64,000 nt of DNA, taken from Pseudopedobacter alpinus. GTDB taxonomy: Bacteria > Bacteroidota > Bacteroidia > Sphingobacteriales > Sphingobacteriaceae. Below are positions 35,961 through 45,662 of the stretch, piece after piece; positions within the stretch are counted from its first letter, which is position 1, and each line of letters begins with the position of its first letter. A program made the translations under genes and the position numbers. The notes beneath the pieces are model-generated. The model was not told the origin of the DNA. It ran no database searches and saw only the letters and a list, made by a program, of their open reading frames with translations. The stretch spans positions 1-64,000 of the forward strand of contig NZ_JBHULV010000044.1 in assembly GCF_042684645.1 (NCBI RefSeq), in the 5' to 3' direction.

Positions 35961-36380
35961 ATGATAAAAATTATAAAGGTTTCTGAGGAAGCAGATTTAC
36001 AAAAAGTATTTGCAATTAGAAAAGTTGTATTTGTTGAAGAACAAAACTGCCCACCCGAATTAGAATGGGAAAATGAAGATGTTTCGATTCATTTTTTAGC
36101 AAATTTTAACAATAAACCAGTTGGTGCTTGCAGGTGGCGTAAAACAGATAAAGGCTATAAGTTGGAGCGTTTTGCTGTCTCAAAAGCATACAGAGGTAAA
36201 GGAATAGCCTCAGAAATGATTAAAACTGTTTTACAAGATTTACCGGCAGATGCTAATTATATTTATTTACATGCACAATTAACAGCAATGCCTTTATATC
36301 AAAAAATGGGATTCGTAGCCGAAGGTCCGCAATTTGAAGAAGCGGGGATTCAACATTTTAAAATGGTTTTAACTAATTAA
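35961..36380 (+). CDS. GNAT family N-acetyltransferase
   Basis: 139 aa from the ATG at 35961. The fold is of the ElaA/YjgM-like GNAT group: RKVVFVEEQNCPPELEWENED near the N-terminus, the acetyl-CoA loop RFAVSKAYRGKGIASEMI, and YQKMGFVAEGPQFEEAGI near the C-terminus. The acceptor is unknown. The stop overlaps the convergent methyltransferase gene by four bases. Confidence 0.88.
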   Translation: MIKIIKVSEEADLQKVFAIRKVVFVEEQNCPPELEWENEDVSIHFLANFNNKPVGACRWRKTDKGYKLERFAVSKAYRGKGIASEMIKTVLQDLPADANYIYLHAQLTAMPLYQKMGFVAEGPQFEEAGIQHFKMVLTN

Positions 36381-37180
36381 CCAATTTTTTGATAAATCCT
36401 ATTATGCCCAACATTTAATATGTTTTTAAATACTTTAGGGTCTATTTCTTCACAAGCTCTAGAAACTTCTACAATACCTTTAAAAAATTTAGTACCAGGG
36501 TTAAAGTTTGAAGCATCGTCCATTACCAAATATCCGTTTGGTTTAATCAGTATAGCATAATTATCAATATCTTCTTTACAAACTTTATAGCTGTGGTCTC
36601 CATCAATATAAACAATATCAAAAGTTTTATCTTGTACTTGGGCTACAACTTTTTCATCGTTAGAGTAGCCTTTTATTAAATTGATAGCATTTAAATCTAA
36701 ATTAGAATTGTCAAACATTTTTTGAATATGCCCTAAAAAATCTTCTTTAATATGAATATTTCCATCAGCAAAATCTCTTTTTATTGAAGGTACAATGTAT
36801 GATAAAATTTTTCTAACGTAATAACTTCTAAAAAAACTATTGTTTGGATAATTCCCTTCTAAAGGTGAAATACCGTTAATATCAGCTTTCAATCCAAATT
36901 CTTTAGCTAACAAAGCCCATAAAGAAATTACTTGACCTTTAAAAACGCCAATTTCTAAGAAAGAAACTTCATTTTGCTTGGTTTTTAAGTCTTGCATTAA
37001 TAAGTACCACATATAATGGAAAGATCTATCGCCAAAACCAGCCATTTTTTCTTCTACATAATCTCTATGATTTTTTAATACAGGAGTATTATTTACACAA
37101 TCTTTAAAATGTCCCCATATATAGTCATTATTTTCAGCTGTATTTTGATAATTCTTAGTGAAGTGGCTAAGTGTTTCCAT
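36377..37180 (-). CDS. Class I SAM-dependent methyltransferase (Methyltransf_24 type)
   Basis: 267 aa. SAM motif FLEIGVFKGQVISLW and the acidic loop FDIVYIDGDHSYKVCKEDI with VMDDASNF match the macrocin-O-methyltransferase-like group (Methyltransf_24), many of which act on sugars. It is single and convergent with the GNAT gene; the substrate is unknown. Confidence 0.82.
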   Translation of the reverse strand: METLSHFTKNYQNTAENNDYIWGHFKDCVNNTPVLKNHRDYVEEKMAGFGDRSFHYMWYLLMQDLKTKQNEVSFLEIGVFKGQVISLWALLAKEFGLKADINGISPLEGNYPNNSFFRSYYVRKILSYIVPSIKRDFADGNIHIKEDFLGHIQKMFDNSNLDLNAINLIKGYSNDEKVVAQVQDKTFDIVYIDGDHSYKVCKEDIDNYAILIKPNGYLVMDDASNFNPGTKFFKGIVEVSRACEEIDPKVFKNILNVGHNRIYQKIG

Positions 37181-37239
37181 ATTCTAAATAAAAAACAATG
37201 TTTTAGTAATTTTGAGAAAGATAGAAATAAAAAAATATA

Positions 37240-38100
37240 CTATGAATTAAATATTTGAGAGGAAAAGGTATAAGCCACGTTAAAAGCTTTATAATTCAAG
37301 CTATTATTTGGTGTATTTTCTTTTAAATATTCGATAACTTTTTCTGTAGCAATATTTCCGATAAGCTTATTAGTTGCCATTGGGCAGCCACCAAATCCTT
37401 TTATTGCGCTATCAAATCTTTTGCAATTGGTTGTAAAAGCAGCTTTTATTTTAGCATCAGCATCTGTTGAGGTGGCGTGTAAATGCATCCCCCATTCTAC
37501 ATGTTTAAATTCGTATGTTAAATCAGGAAATATTGTGCTTATATTTTCTGGAGTCGAAATTCCAGTAGTATCTGCTAAAGAAATAATATTAACACCTAAA
37601 TCACTAATTTTTTTTGCCCAAAAGTGAAGTATTTCTGTATTCCAATCATCACCGTAAGGATTGCCAAAACCCATTGAAAGATATGTTACGATTTCTTTAT
37701 CGTGTTTTATACAAAGGTTGTTTATTTGTTCTAATGTTTTTAAAGCATCGTTAATGCTACTATTCGTATTTCTTTGTTGAAAAGTTTCTGAAACGGAAAA
37801 AGGAAAGCCCAAATACTTAATTTCTTCAAAAGCGCTTGCATCTTGTGCCCCTCTTAAATTACCTACAATGGCCAATAGCTTGCTGCTATTTTGATTAATA
37901 TTGAGTTTATTTAACACTTTGGCTGTATCCCGCATCTGCGGAATTGCCTTTGGAGATACAAAACTACCAAAATCAATGGTGTCAAAACCAACATTTAGTA
38001 ATAAATTAATATAATTGGCTTTTAAATCTGTAGAAATAAAATGTTCTATTCCTTGCATTGCATCCCTTGGGCATTCAATTAATTTTATAGGAGCATTCAT
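37240..38100 (-). CDS. Hydroxymethylglutaryl-CoA lyase
   Basis: 286 aa. A TIM barrel of the HMGL family: LIECPRDAMQGI carries the catalytic Arg/Asp, SFVSPKAIPQM the substrate loop, LADTTGISTPENI the barrel core, MHLHATSTDADAK the metal His pair, and FDSAIKGFGGCPMA the active-site Cys loop. It cleaves HMG-CoA to acetoacetate and acetyl-CoA, usually the last step of leucine degradation. Confidence 0.9.
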   Translation of the reverse strand: MNAPIKLIECPRDAMQGIEHFISTDLKANYINLLLNVGFDTIDFGSFVSPKAIPQMRDTAKVLNKLNINQNSSKLLAIVGNLRGAQDASAFEEIKYLGFPFSVSETFQQRNTNSSINDALKTLEQINNLCIKHDKEIVTYLSMGFGNPYGDDWNTEILHFWAKKISDLGVNIISLADTTGISTPENISTIFPDLTYEFKHVEWGMHLHATSTDADAKIKAAFTTNCKRFDSAIKGFGGCPMATNKLIGNIATEKVIEYLKENTPNNSLNYKAFNVAYTFSSQIFNS

Positions 38101-38219
38101 TGTTAACGTTTTTTGTAATTTACAAAAGCCAAACTATTTACAAGGTTTTTTAATGTAAAAATTGTTTTGCATAGTATTTATAAGATGCTAATTTTAGAAA
38201 CTGTAACGTATTTTAATAA

Positions 38220-38675
38220 ATGAGGCTGTTTGTATTGCTTGCTACTTTTGCAATGTTTTGTGGAATTGCTTTTCTATTTAAAGTTGATGATTATATCTCT
38301 TTATCAGGAAGATTAGCTATGTGTGCAATGTTATTGTTTAGTGCAATTACAAGTTACGTTTATCAAGAAGGCATTTTTTTAACTTATCCTGATTATATTA
38401 ATAATGTTTGGAAACAAAAATTAATTTTAGTTAACGCCGATTTAAAAATTGCTTTGGCAGCAGGTTTTATTTTAAAGGATACTGCCCAAATAACAACCTT
38501 TTTTTTAATAGTTTATTTTGTAGCTACTTTACCTACAGAAATAAAAACTTGTAACGATAAGGTGAGTGTGAAAAGAGCTAACCATACCGGACATGGCAAT
38601 TGGCTGTTCTTGATTAAAATACCAGCGCTTATATTTTTTGTATTGTGGGCTTATTATTTTGGATTGGTATTGTAA
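38220..38675 (+). CDS. DoxX-like integral membrane protein
   Basis: 151 aa with four membrane helices and a DoxX-like pattern (FLFKVDDYISLSGRLAMCAM and a C-terminal hydrophobic hairpin). The role of such proteins is not settled. It is convergent with cmk, three bases apart. Confidence 0.6.
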   Translation: MRLFVLLATFAMFCGIAFLFKVDDYISLSGRLAMCAMLLFSAITSYVYQEGIFLTYPDYINNVWKQKLILVNADLKIALAAGFILKDTAQITTFFLIVYFVATLPTEIKTCNDKVSVKRANHTGHGNWLFLIKIPALIFFVLWAYYFGLVL

Positions 38676-38678
38676 TAA

Positions 38679-39353
38679 TTAAACAATAAATGGTCTAATT
38701 TTTTCAATTGCAAAATCTAATTGTTCTGTTTCAGTTAAATCTGTATTGTCTAAAATAATAGCGTCTTCGGCTCTTACTAATGGGCTTTCTTCTCGGGTGG
38801 TGTCTAAGAAATCTCGGTGAGCAAGGTTATCAAAAATTTCTTCTAAACTTACATTCTCACCTTTAGCAATTAATTCATTATAGCGTCTTTCTGCTCTAAT
38901 TTTAGGGTCGGCAGTCATAAAAAGTTTTACTTGGGCATCAGGGAAAACAGTGGTGCCAATATCACGACCATCCATAACCATATTTTTAGATTTTCCCATT
39001 TTTTGCTGCTTGCGTACCATTGCTTTACGCACTTCTTTAATTGCAGCAATTCTACTTACGTTTTCAGAAACTGGCATTTGCCTAATTTCTTCAGAAACTT
39101 CTTCGCCGTTTAATAAAATATGTGATTGGTAATCTCTTGAATGGAAGTTTAAATCAATATGCTCTAAGGCATCAATTATTAAATCGTGGTTGCTTAAATC
39201 TGTATTGTTTCTTAAAAAATAAAGGGTAACAGCCCTATACATTGCGCCACTATCAACATAAATAAAATGCAGTTTTTTTGCTAAAGCTTTTGCTAAAGTA
39301 CTTTTACCGCATGAAGAATAGCCATCAATAGCTACCACAATATTTTTAACCAT
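38679..39353 (-). CDS. cmk: Cytidylate kinase
   Basis: 224 aa. It phosphorylates CMP and dCMP with ATP. The P-loop is AIDGYSSCGKSTLAKAL, with YVDSGAMYRAVTL for substrate binding, MDGRDIGTTVFPDA in the core and ERRYNELIAKG in the lid. It is 102 bp downstream of porQ, an order conserved in Bacteroidota. Confidence 0.96.
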   Translation of the reverse strand: MVKNIVVAIDGYSSCGKSTLAKALAKKLHFIYVDSGAMYRAVTLYFLRNNTDLSNHDLIIDALEHIDLNFHSRDYQSHILLNGEEVSEEIRQMPVSENVSRIAAIKEVRKAMVRKQQKMGKSKNMVMDGRDIGTTVFPDAQVKLFMTADPKIRAERRYNELIAKGENVSLEEIFDNLAHRDFLDTTREESPLVRAEDAIILDNTDLTETEQLDFAIEKIRPFIV

Positions 39354-39455
39354 CGGTGCAAAGTTATGTTTTTAAAGGTTAAAACAAAGCGTTGCAAACT
39401 GTGTTTTTGGAAGATTGATTTCGAGTATTCTATGTGTTCTATAACTAATAAATAG

Positions 39456-40502
39456 TTATTTAAATCTTAAAAATGAAGGATTTAGCCCCAAAGAAAAATA
39501 ATTATTGCTGCCAGCTAGGTTTAACGTAGAATGTGCATAAGACAAGCTTAATTTTTCAAGGTGCAGCGAAAAACCGAAGGAAAAACCAGATAAACCGCCC
39601 AAACCACTAATACTTAATTCTCTACTTTGCTGTAAGTTGTAGCCAGCTTGTAGGTTAAAACTCTGAGACAATAGAATTTCTGCCCCAAAAATAAAATGCT
39701 GGCTAAATTTATTTACAAAGCTATTTTTATTGTTTTTGGTTTCGCCACCTACTAAATCAATATCCTCATTAGCATTTGGATTACTGTTACTTAAATTAAA
39801 CTGCTGTAAATTATTATACGTAATATGATATTTAAAAGGTGCATATCGCAATTTTTGACTAAACGAAAAAGCCATTTGAAAAGGTAAATTTTCTCTACTT
39901 TGATCAAAAGCACTTAGTTGGTAGCCTATATTTTTTAATAGAATTCCAGTAGCAATATTACTACTGGAGTCTTTATAAGTTACGGCTAAATCCGTAGCGA
40001 TGGCAAAAGAGTTATAAATATCATAAGAGCCATAAATTATTTTGGCATTTGCACCATAATATATTTTCTCTTTCCAATTTTTAGCATAACCAACATTTAA
40101 CAGGTAATCTCCGGCTGTAAAATTACCACCAGTTGGGTTTCCAATTTCCGTGTATTCCTCAAAATTGCCATAGTTAATAAACATTAAACCTAAAGAAATA
40201 GTCTCTTTTTCTTTAAACTTAAGACCGTATTGTGCGCTTCCGAAGTTAATATCAGATATATAATTACTGTAATTTAATGAGGTTGCATTTTGATGACTTG
40301 CATTTATTAAAGACGGATTTGCAAATGTTTGGTTAAACTCGGCATCGTTTGCAACAGGAAAACCGTTACCTAAAGCGGCAACTTTGGCCGAATTTGGCAA
40401 ATTTAAAAACCTAAACACACCTTTACCTCCAATTTGTGCTTCGCAAATTGCTGAAAAACAAAATATTGCATAAAACAATAAAGAGATAAACTTTTTAAAC
40501 AT
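39456..40502 (-). CDS. porQ: Type IX secretion system protein PorQ
   Basis: 348 aa. The signal peptide (residues 1-22) is followed by an outer-membrane beta-barrel of the PorQ group (FRFLNLPNSAKVAALGNGFPV, NPTGGNFTAGDYLLNVGYA), ending in a C-terminal FK rather than a plain aromatic. PorQ is an outer-membrane component of T9SS. It fits the T9SS-sorted protein at 57608-60382 and the cmk neighbour. Its start codon lies next to the divergent arfB frame, so their promoters must overlap. Confidence 0.9.
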   Translation of the reverse strand: MFKKFISLLFYAIFCFSAICEAQIGGKGVFRFLNLPNSAKVAALGNGFPVANDAEFNQTFANPSLINASHQNATSLNYSNYISDINFGSAQYGLKFKEKETISLGLMFINYGNFEEYTEIGNPTGGNFTAGDYLLNVGYAKNWKEKIYYGANAKIIYGSYDIYNSFAIATDLAVTYKDSSSNIATGILLKNIGYQLSAFDQSRENLPFQMAFSFSQKLRYAPFKYHITYNNLQQFNLSNSNPNANEDIDLVGGETKNNKNSFVNKFSQHFIFGAEILLSQSFNLQAGYNLQQSRELSISGLGGLSGFSFGFSLHLEKLSLSYAHSTLNLAGSNNYFSLGLNPSFLRFK

Positions 40503-40526
40503 GATATGGCTAATTTAGCTTTAATT

Positions 40527-40934
40527 ATGAATATTAATAAAGACCTTTTAGAAAAGGAGTTTAGTTTTAAAACCTCAAGAAGTGGGGGCAAAGGCGGGCA
40601 AAATGTAAACAAGGTAGAAACTAAGGTTGAATTAATTTGGCATTTTAGCACTTCTGCGTTATTTACTGATGAGGAGAAAGAAAGAATAGCCTTGAATTTA
40701 AGTAACAGAATTTCGAAAGAGAAAATTTTTAGCGTAACCGCAGAGGAAGATAGATCGCAACTGCGAAACAAAGAAATTGCCATAAAAAAAGCTTTTTATT
40801 TGATTGCTAAAAGTTTGGAGTTGGTTGCAGAAAGAAAAAAATCTAAACCTAGTTACGCATCTGTAAAGAAAAGGCTAGAGGGTAAAAGAAAGCAAGCTTT
40901 AAAGAAAATTAACAGAAACAATAGTTTTGATTAA
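40527..40934 (+). CDS. arfB: Alternative ribosome-rescue hydrolase ArfB
   Basis: 135 aa from the ATG at 40527. An ATG at 40506 would start only three bases from the divergent porQ start and add seven residues unusual for the family. The catalytic SRSGGKGGQNVNKVETKVE holds the GGQ motif that hydrolyses peptidyl-tRNA. The basic C-terminal tail (PSYASVKKRLEGKRKQALKK) enters the empty mRNA channel of stalled ribosomes. Confidence 0.93.
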   Translation: MNINKDLLEKEFSFKTSRSGGKGGQNVNKVETKVELIWHFSTSALFTDEEKERIALNLSNRISKEKIFSVTAEEDRSQLRNKEIAIKKAFYLIAKSLELVAERKKSKPSYASVKKRLEGKRKQALKKINRNNSFD

Positions 40935-40972
40935 GATAATTGCCCATGCTATTAAAATTCGGTTCAAATAAC

Positions 40973-41005
40973 AAAAACCCAAATCTTTGGAAATGGGCTT
41001 TTTAA
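40973..41005. terminator. Terminator between arfB and fcl
   Basis: The arms aaaaaccca and tgggctttt flank a short loop, with A and T runs on the two sides. It serves the convergent arfB and fcl genes. Confidence 0.75.
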
Positions 41006-41029
41006 TATTTGCAAACAATAACTTAAATT

Positions 41030-41959
41030 TTAAGCATGTTTTGTTAAAAAATCTTGATAAGCTAAAGCGATACCTTCTTTTAAATCAACTTTATGTTTCC
41101 AGCCTTTACTGTGCAATTTGCTAACGTCCATTAATTTACGTGGAGTACCATCTGGTTTAGTGCTATCAAAAACCAATTCTCCTTCAAAACCAATAATATC
41201 CTTAATCATTAAAGCTAAATCTTTAATGGTTAAATCTTCTCCGGTACCCACATTAATCAAGTGAGGTTCGTTGTAATTTTGCATTAAAAAATAGCAAGCA
41301 TCCGCTAAATCATCGGCAAATAAAAACTCACGCATTGGGCTTCCGCTCCCCCAAATGGTTACGTTAGCATCATTTTTTTGCTTAGCTTCATGAAATTTTC
41401 TGATTAAAGCAGGTAAAACATGCGAGTTTTGTGGGTGGTAATTATCATTGTAACCATATAAATTAGTTGGCATTGCCGATATATAATTACAGCCATATTG
41501 TGCTCTATAAGCATCGCACATTTTTATACCAGTTATTTTTGCAATTGCATAAGGTTCATTAGTTTCTTCTAACAAACCTGTTAGTAAATACTCCTCTTTT
41601 AATGGCTGTGGAGCCATTTTAGGGTAAATACAGCTCGAACCTAAGAACATCAACTTAGTAACGTTGTTTAAATAGGAGTTATGGATAATGTTATTCTGTA
41701 TTTGCAAATTGTCGAACAAAAATTCGGCTCTGTAAGTATTGTTAGCTATAATTCCACCAACTTTTGCAGCTGCTAAAAAAACATATTCTGGTTTTTCTGT
41801 TGCAAAAAAATCAGCGACAGCTATTTGGTTCCTTAAATCAAGTTCTTTTGATGTTCTGGTAATGATGTTTTGATAACCTTCTTTTTCTAGTTTTCTAACA
41901 ATTGCAGAACCTACCATGCCTCTGTGACCTGCTACATAAATTTTTGATGATTTTTCCAA
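41030..41959 (-). CDS. fcl: GDP-L-fucose synthase
   Basis: 309 aa, starting at a TTG; the next ATG would cut the NADP motif. It is an epimerase-reductase converting GDP-4-keto-6-deoxymannose to GDP-L-fucose. The Rossmann motif is VAGHRGMVGSAIVRKL; the catalytic YxxxK lies in NEPYAIAKITGIKM, and SSCIYPKMAPQPLKEE is diagnostic. The partner GDP-mannose dehydratase gene is outside the window. It probably feeds fucose to the polysaccharide locus from 48.5 kb. A TATCTTTG box at 41990-41983 could be its promoter. Confidence 0.93.
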   Translation of the reverse strand: MEKSSKIYVAGHRGMVGSAIVRKLEKEGYQNIITRTSKELDLRNQIAVADFFATEKPEYVFLAAAKVGGIIANNTYRAEFLFDNLQIQNNIIHNSYLNNVTKLMFLGSSCIYPKMAPQPLKEEYLLTGLLEETNEPYAIAKITGIKMCDAYRAQYGCNYISAMPTNLYGYNDNYHPQNSHVLPALIRKFHEAKQKNDANVTIWGSGSPMREFLFADDLADACYFLMQNYNEPHLINVGTGEDLTIKDLALMIKDIIGFEGELVFDSTKPDGTPRKLMDVSKLHSKGWKHKVDLKEGIALAYQDFLTKHA

Positions 41960-41982
41960 AGCTATTTTAATCTTAATTTGCC

Positions 41983-42061
41983 CAAAGATAAAATTCTTAT
42001 TTTGCTTTAAAACTCTTTAAATTAAATAGTTTATATAAATAAGTAGGAAATCTTATTTTTG
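41983..42061. promoter_or_regulatory. Divergent candidate promoters for fcl and trmB
   Basis: On the minus strand TATCTTTG (41990-41983) and on the plus strand TATTTTTG (42054-42061) both match the TAnnTTTG -7 box. TTTA at 42030-42033, 20 bases before the latter, resembles the -33 element. Both genes use TTG starts just downstream. Confidence 0.42.
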
Positions 42062-42724
42062 CAGAAAATTAAACAATTGGCGAAAAGAAAATTACAACGT
42101 TTTACAGAAATTGGCACTTTTGCAAACGTAAAACAATTAGAAGAGGGTAAAGAGTTTAAAGGCCAATGGGCAAAGTCTTTTTTTAACAATAACAATCCAG
42201 TTGTATTGGAGCTAGCCTGTGGCAAGGGCGAGTATAGCGTTAATTTGGCTAAGAAATTTCCTGATAAAAACTTTGTAGGTATAGATTATAAAGGTAATAG
42301 GTTGTGGGTTGGTGCTAAAATGGCAATTGATGAGGGAATTAGTAATGTTGGCTTTTTGCGCATACAAATTCAAAATATTATGGATTATTTTGAGGTAGGG
42401 GAGATTGATGAAATTTGGTTAACTTTCCCAGATCCACAAGCCCAAAGTCCATTAGAGCGTAAGCGCTTAACAAATCCTATGTTTTTAAATAAATATAAAA
42501 CTGTTTTAAAAGAAAACGGAATTATGAATTTAAAGACAGATAACGATGGTTTTTTTAAATATACATTAGAGAAATTAGAAGAGTTAAATATTCCAACACT
42601 TCAAAAAACAACTGATGTATATAAAGATTTTCCTGGAGATGAAATTTTATCAATTAAAACGCATTACGAGCGTATTTACCTTCAAAAAGATAAGAATATT
42701 AATTATGTAAGATTTGCTTTTTAG
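42059..42724 (+). CDS. trmB: tRNA (guanosine(46)-N7)-methyltransferase
   Basis: 221 aa from a TTG at 42059. That TTG lies inside the candidate -7 box, so the TTG at 42077 (giving LAKRKLQRF...) may be the true start; there is no ATG. It adds m7G46 to tRNA. The SAM loop is VLELACGKGEYSVNLAKKFP, then FVGIDYKGNRLW, and the conserved WLTFPDPQAQSPLERKRLT. Confidence 0.94.
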   Translation: MQKIKQLAKRKLQRFTEIGTFANVKQLEEGKEFKGQWAKSFFNNNNPVVLELACGKGEYSVNLAKKFPDKNFVGIDYKGNRLWVGAKMAIDEGISNVGFLRIQIQNIMDYFEVGEIDEIWLTFPDPQAQSPLERKRLTNPMFLNKYKTVLKENGIMNLKTDNDGFFKYTLEKLEELNIPTLQKTTDVYKDFPGDEILSIKTHYERIYLQKDKNINYVRFAF

Positions 42725-42829
42725 TTTAGATATTAGATTGCAGACGATAGATAAGAGCGTCATAAGTGATTGGTTAAGAGAGAATAGAGCTTTTAGCTTT
42801 ACGCATTTAGCCTTCAGCATTGTCAAAAT

Positions 42830-43171
42830 ATGGATAGAGCTTCTTTTTTTGAACAGGTTTATCAGGTAGTTCGTTTAATTCCGGAAGGTAAAGTAACTTC
42901 TTATGGGGCAATTGCCGCCTATTTAGGAATAAAAGGTTCATCAAGAATGGTTGGTTATGCCATGAATGGTGCTTCTCTTATTTTGCCTCAAATTCCTGCT
43001 CACAGGGTGGTTAATAGAAATGGTTTGCTAACAGGTAAATTCCACTTTGAAAGCCCAACAAAAATGGAAGAGTTATTGGCTGCAGAAGGTGTTATTGTTA
43101 AAAATGACAAGATTCAGAATTTTAAAGATCATTATTGGGAGCCGAGTTTAGAATTAGATTTAGAAAAGTGA
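42830..43171 (+). CDS. Alkyltransferase-like protein (MGMT family, no active-site Cys)
   Basis: 113 aa. The MGMT DNA-binding domain has IPEGKVTSYGAIAAYLGI and the C-terminal loop PAHRVVNRNGLL. The reactive Cys of PCHRV is Ala here, as in ATL proteins. These bind O6-alkylguanine and pass it to nucleotide-excision repair instead of dealkylating it. It stands alone after trmB. Confidence 0.9.
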   Translation: MDRASFFEQVYQVVRLIPEGKVTSYGAIAAYLGIKGSSRMVGYAMNGASLILPQIPAHRVVNRNGLLTGKFHFESPTKMEELLAAEGVIVKNDKIQNFKDHYWEPSLELDLEK

Positions 43172-43404
43172 CTTTGACCACAAAGCCAAAAAAAAATCAT
43201 AAAGTTTAACAGGAGATTTCAAACATAGATAACGCAAAGTGTTATTTAAAGTATGAATAGGTATAAAAGTATCTGCGTAAAACAGCGAAATCTGCGGGAG
43301 AAAAAATGTTTATGAATTTCGATATTTAAGAAGCCAAAAAGCTTTTTAGGTTAATATGTAGATTTTGATTTTTTTAATATTTAGATGTTTTCTACATAAA
43401 CCAA
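43172..43404. other. Intergenic region with dispersed repeat
   Basis: It contains, at 43283-43305, the second copy of the cagcg(a/g)aatctgcgggag repeat also seen at 26622-26645 in the other orientation, together with aacgcaaagtgt-like segments. No gene is supported. Confidence 0.4.
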
Positions 43405-43438
43405 AAAAGCCTCATTCGGTTAAGATGAGGCTTTTAAA
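43405..43438. terminator. Bidirectional terminator before carA
   Basis: A perfect 11-bp stem (aaaagcctcat / atgaggctttt) with a 9-base loop ends four bases before the carA stop. It serves carA on the minus strand and may also stop plus-strand transcription from the ATL gene. Confidence 0.88.
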
Positions 43439-43441
43439 AAA

Positions 43442-44539
43442 TTATAGCATCGCTATAAAATCATCAAATAAATATCTCGAATCATGAGGGCCCGGAGAAG
43501 ATTCTGGGTGGTATTGTACCGAAAAAGCATTTTTACCTTTTACTCTAATTCCTTCAATAGATTTATCGTTTAAGTTGATATGCGTTATTTCTACTTTATC
43601 TGATTTTTCAATATCACTAGCAACAACACCAAAACCATGGTTTTGTGAAGTAACTTCGCAATGGTCTTTAATAATGTTTTTAACAGGATGGTTTAAACCA
43701 CGATGACCGTTAAACATTTTAACCGTACCAACACCGTTTGCCAGCGCTAATAATTGATGACCTAAGCAAATGCCAAATAATGGTTTATCGGTAGCTAAAA
43801 TTTCTTTTACAGTATCAATAGCGTAAGGCATTGCAGATGGGTCGCCAGGGCCATTCGAAATAAAATAACCATTTGGAGCCCATTTTTCCATTTCTGAAAA
43901 GCTAGTTTTTGCTGGAAAAACTTTTGCGTAAACACCTCTTTCAGAGAAATTTCTTAAAATATTTTTCTTAACTCCTAAATCTAAAACGGCAACTTTTATT
44001 TCAGCATTTTCATCACCAAAAAAATAAGGTTCTTTGGTGCTTACTTTAGAAGAAAGTTCTAAACCATTCATAGATGGAACTTCGGCTAGCTTTATTTTAA
44101 GTTCTTCAATATCTAAAATCTCAGAAGAAATAATCGCATTCATTGCACCTTTATCTCTAATATGACGCACAATCTCTCTGGTGTCAACATCAGAAATTCC
44201 AACCATATTCTCATCCTGAAAATAATCTTGGATTGATTGGTCAGCTTGTTTTCTACTGTAAGGAATATTGAAGTTTTTACAAACTAAACCTGCAATTTTT
44301 ATTCCATCAGACTCTGATTCTTCATTGGTTATTCCATAATTACCAATATGAGTGTTGGTGGTAACCATAATTTGACCAAAATAAGAGGGATCAGTAAAAA
44401 CCTCCTGATAACCTGTCATTCCGGTATTAAAGCAAATTTCGCCTGTTGTGGTTCCAATTTTACCTGCGGCTTTACCGTGGTAAACTGTTCCATCTGCTAA
44501 AAGTAGTACTGCCGGTAATTTGGTGTAATATGCGCTCAT
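43442..44539 (-). CDS. carA: Carbamoyl-phosphate synthase small (glutaminase) subunit
   Basis: 365 aa. It releases ammonia from glutamine for carbamoyl phosphate, used in arginine and pyrimidine synthesis. The N-terminal domain has GEICFNTGMTGYQEVFTDPS; the class I amidotransferase has nucleophile Cys in FGICLGHQLLALA and the His/Glu pair in QYHPESSPGPHDS. carB is not in the window. Confidence 0.96.
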   Translation of the reverse strand: MSAYYTKLPAVLLLADGTVYHGKAAGKIGTTTGEICFNTGMTGYQEVFTDPSYFGQIMVTTNTHIGNYGITNEESESDGIKIAGLVCKNFNIPYSRKQADQSIQDYFQDENMVGISDVDTREIVRHIRDKGAMNAIISSEILDIEELKIKLAEVPSMNGLELSSKVSTKEPYFFGDENAEIKVAVLDLGVKKNILRNFSERGVYAKVFPAKTSFSEMEKWAPNGYFISNGPGDPSAMPYAIDTVKEILATDKPLFGICLGHQLLALANGVGTVKMFNGHRGLNHPVKNIIKDHCEVTSQNHGFGVVASDIEKSDKVEITHINLNDKSIEGIRVKGKNAFSVQYHPESSPGPHDSRYLFDDFIAML

Positions 44540-44724
44540 TTTAAAGGTGTAATTATGTGTTGTTTAGGATGTATTAAAAAAGAAAAAATAGAGGAAAACG
44601 CTTCCGCGGATGTGCTTGTAGGAAATAAGGAATTCTTATTATTCATCTCGGGGTGCAAAATTATCATTTTTTAGATAAAATCCGATATTATTTTAGTTTT
44701 TAATTTTAAGAACAATCATTTTTT

Positions 44725-44732
44725 TAACTTTG
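44725..44732 (+). promoter_or_regulatory. Candidate -7 box for panB
   Basis: TAACTTTG matches TAnnTTTG, 34 bases before the panB start. A T-rich -33 region lies upstream without a clear TTTG. Confidence 0.4.
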
Positions 44733-44766
44733 GTAAATTTTACAATCCTTAAAAAAACCAAAAGTT

Positions 44767-45617
<851 letters not shown>

Positions 45618-45662
45618 TTAAAATTGCGTAAAAATATTGCTTCCTAAAAAGGAAATACAAAA

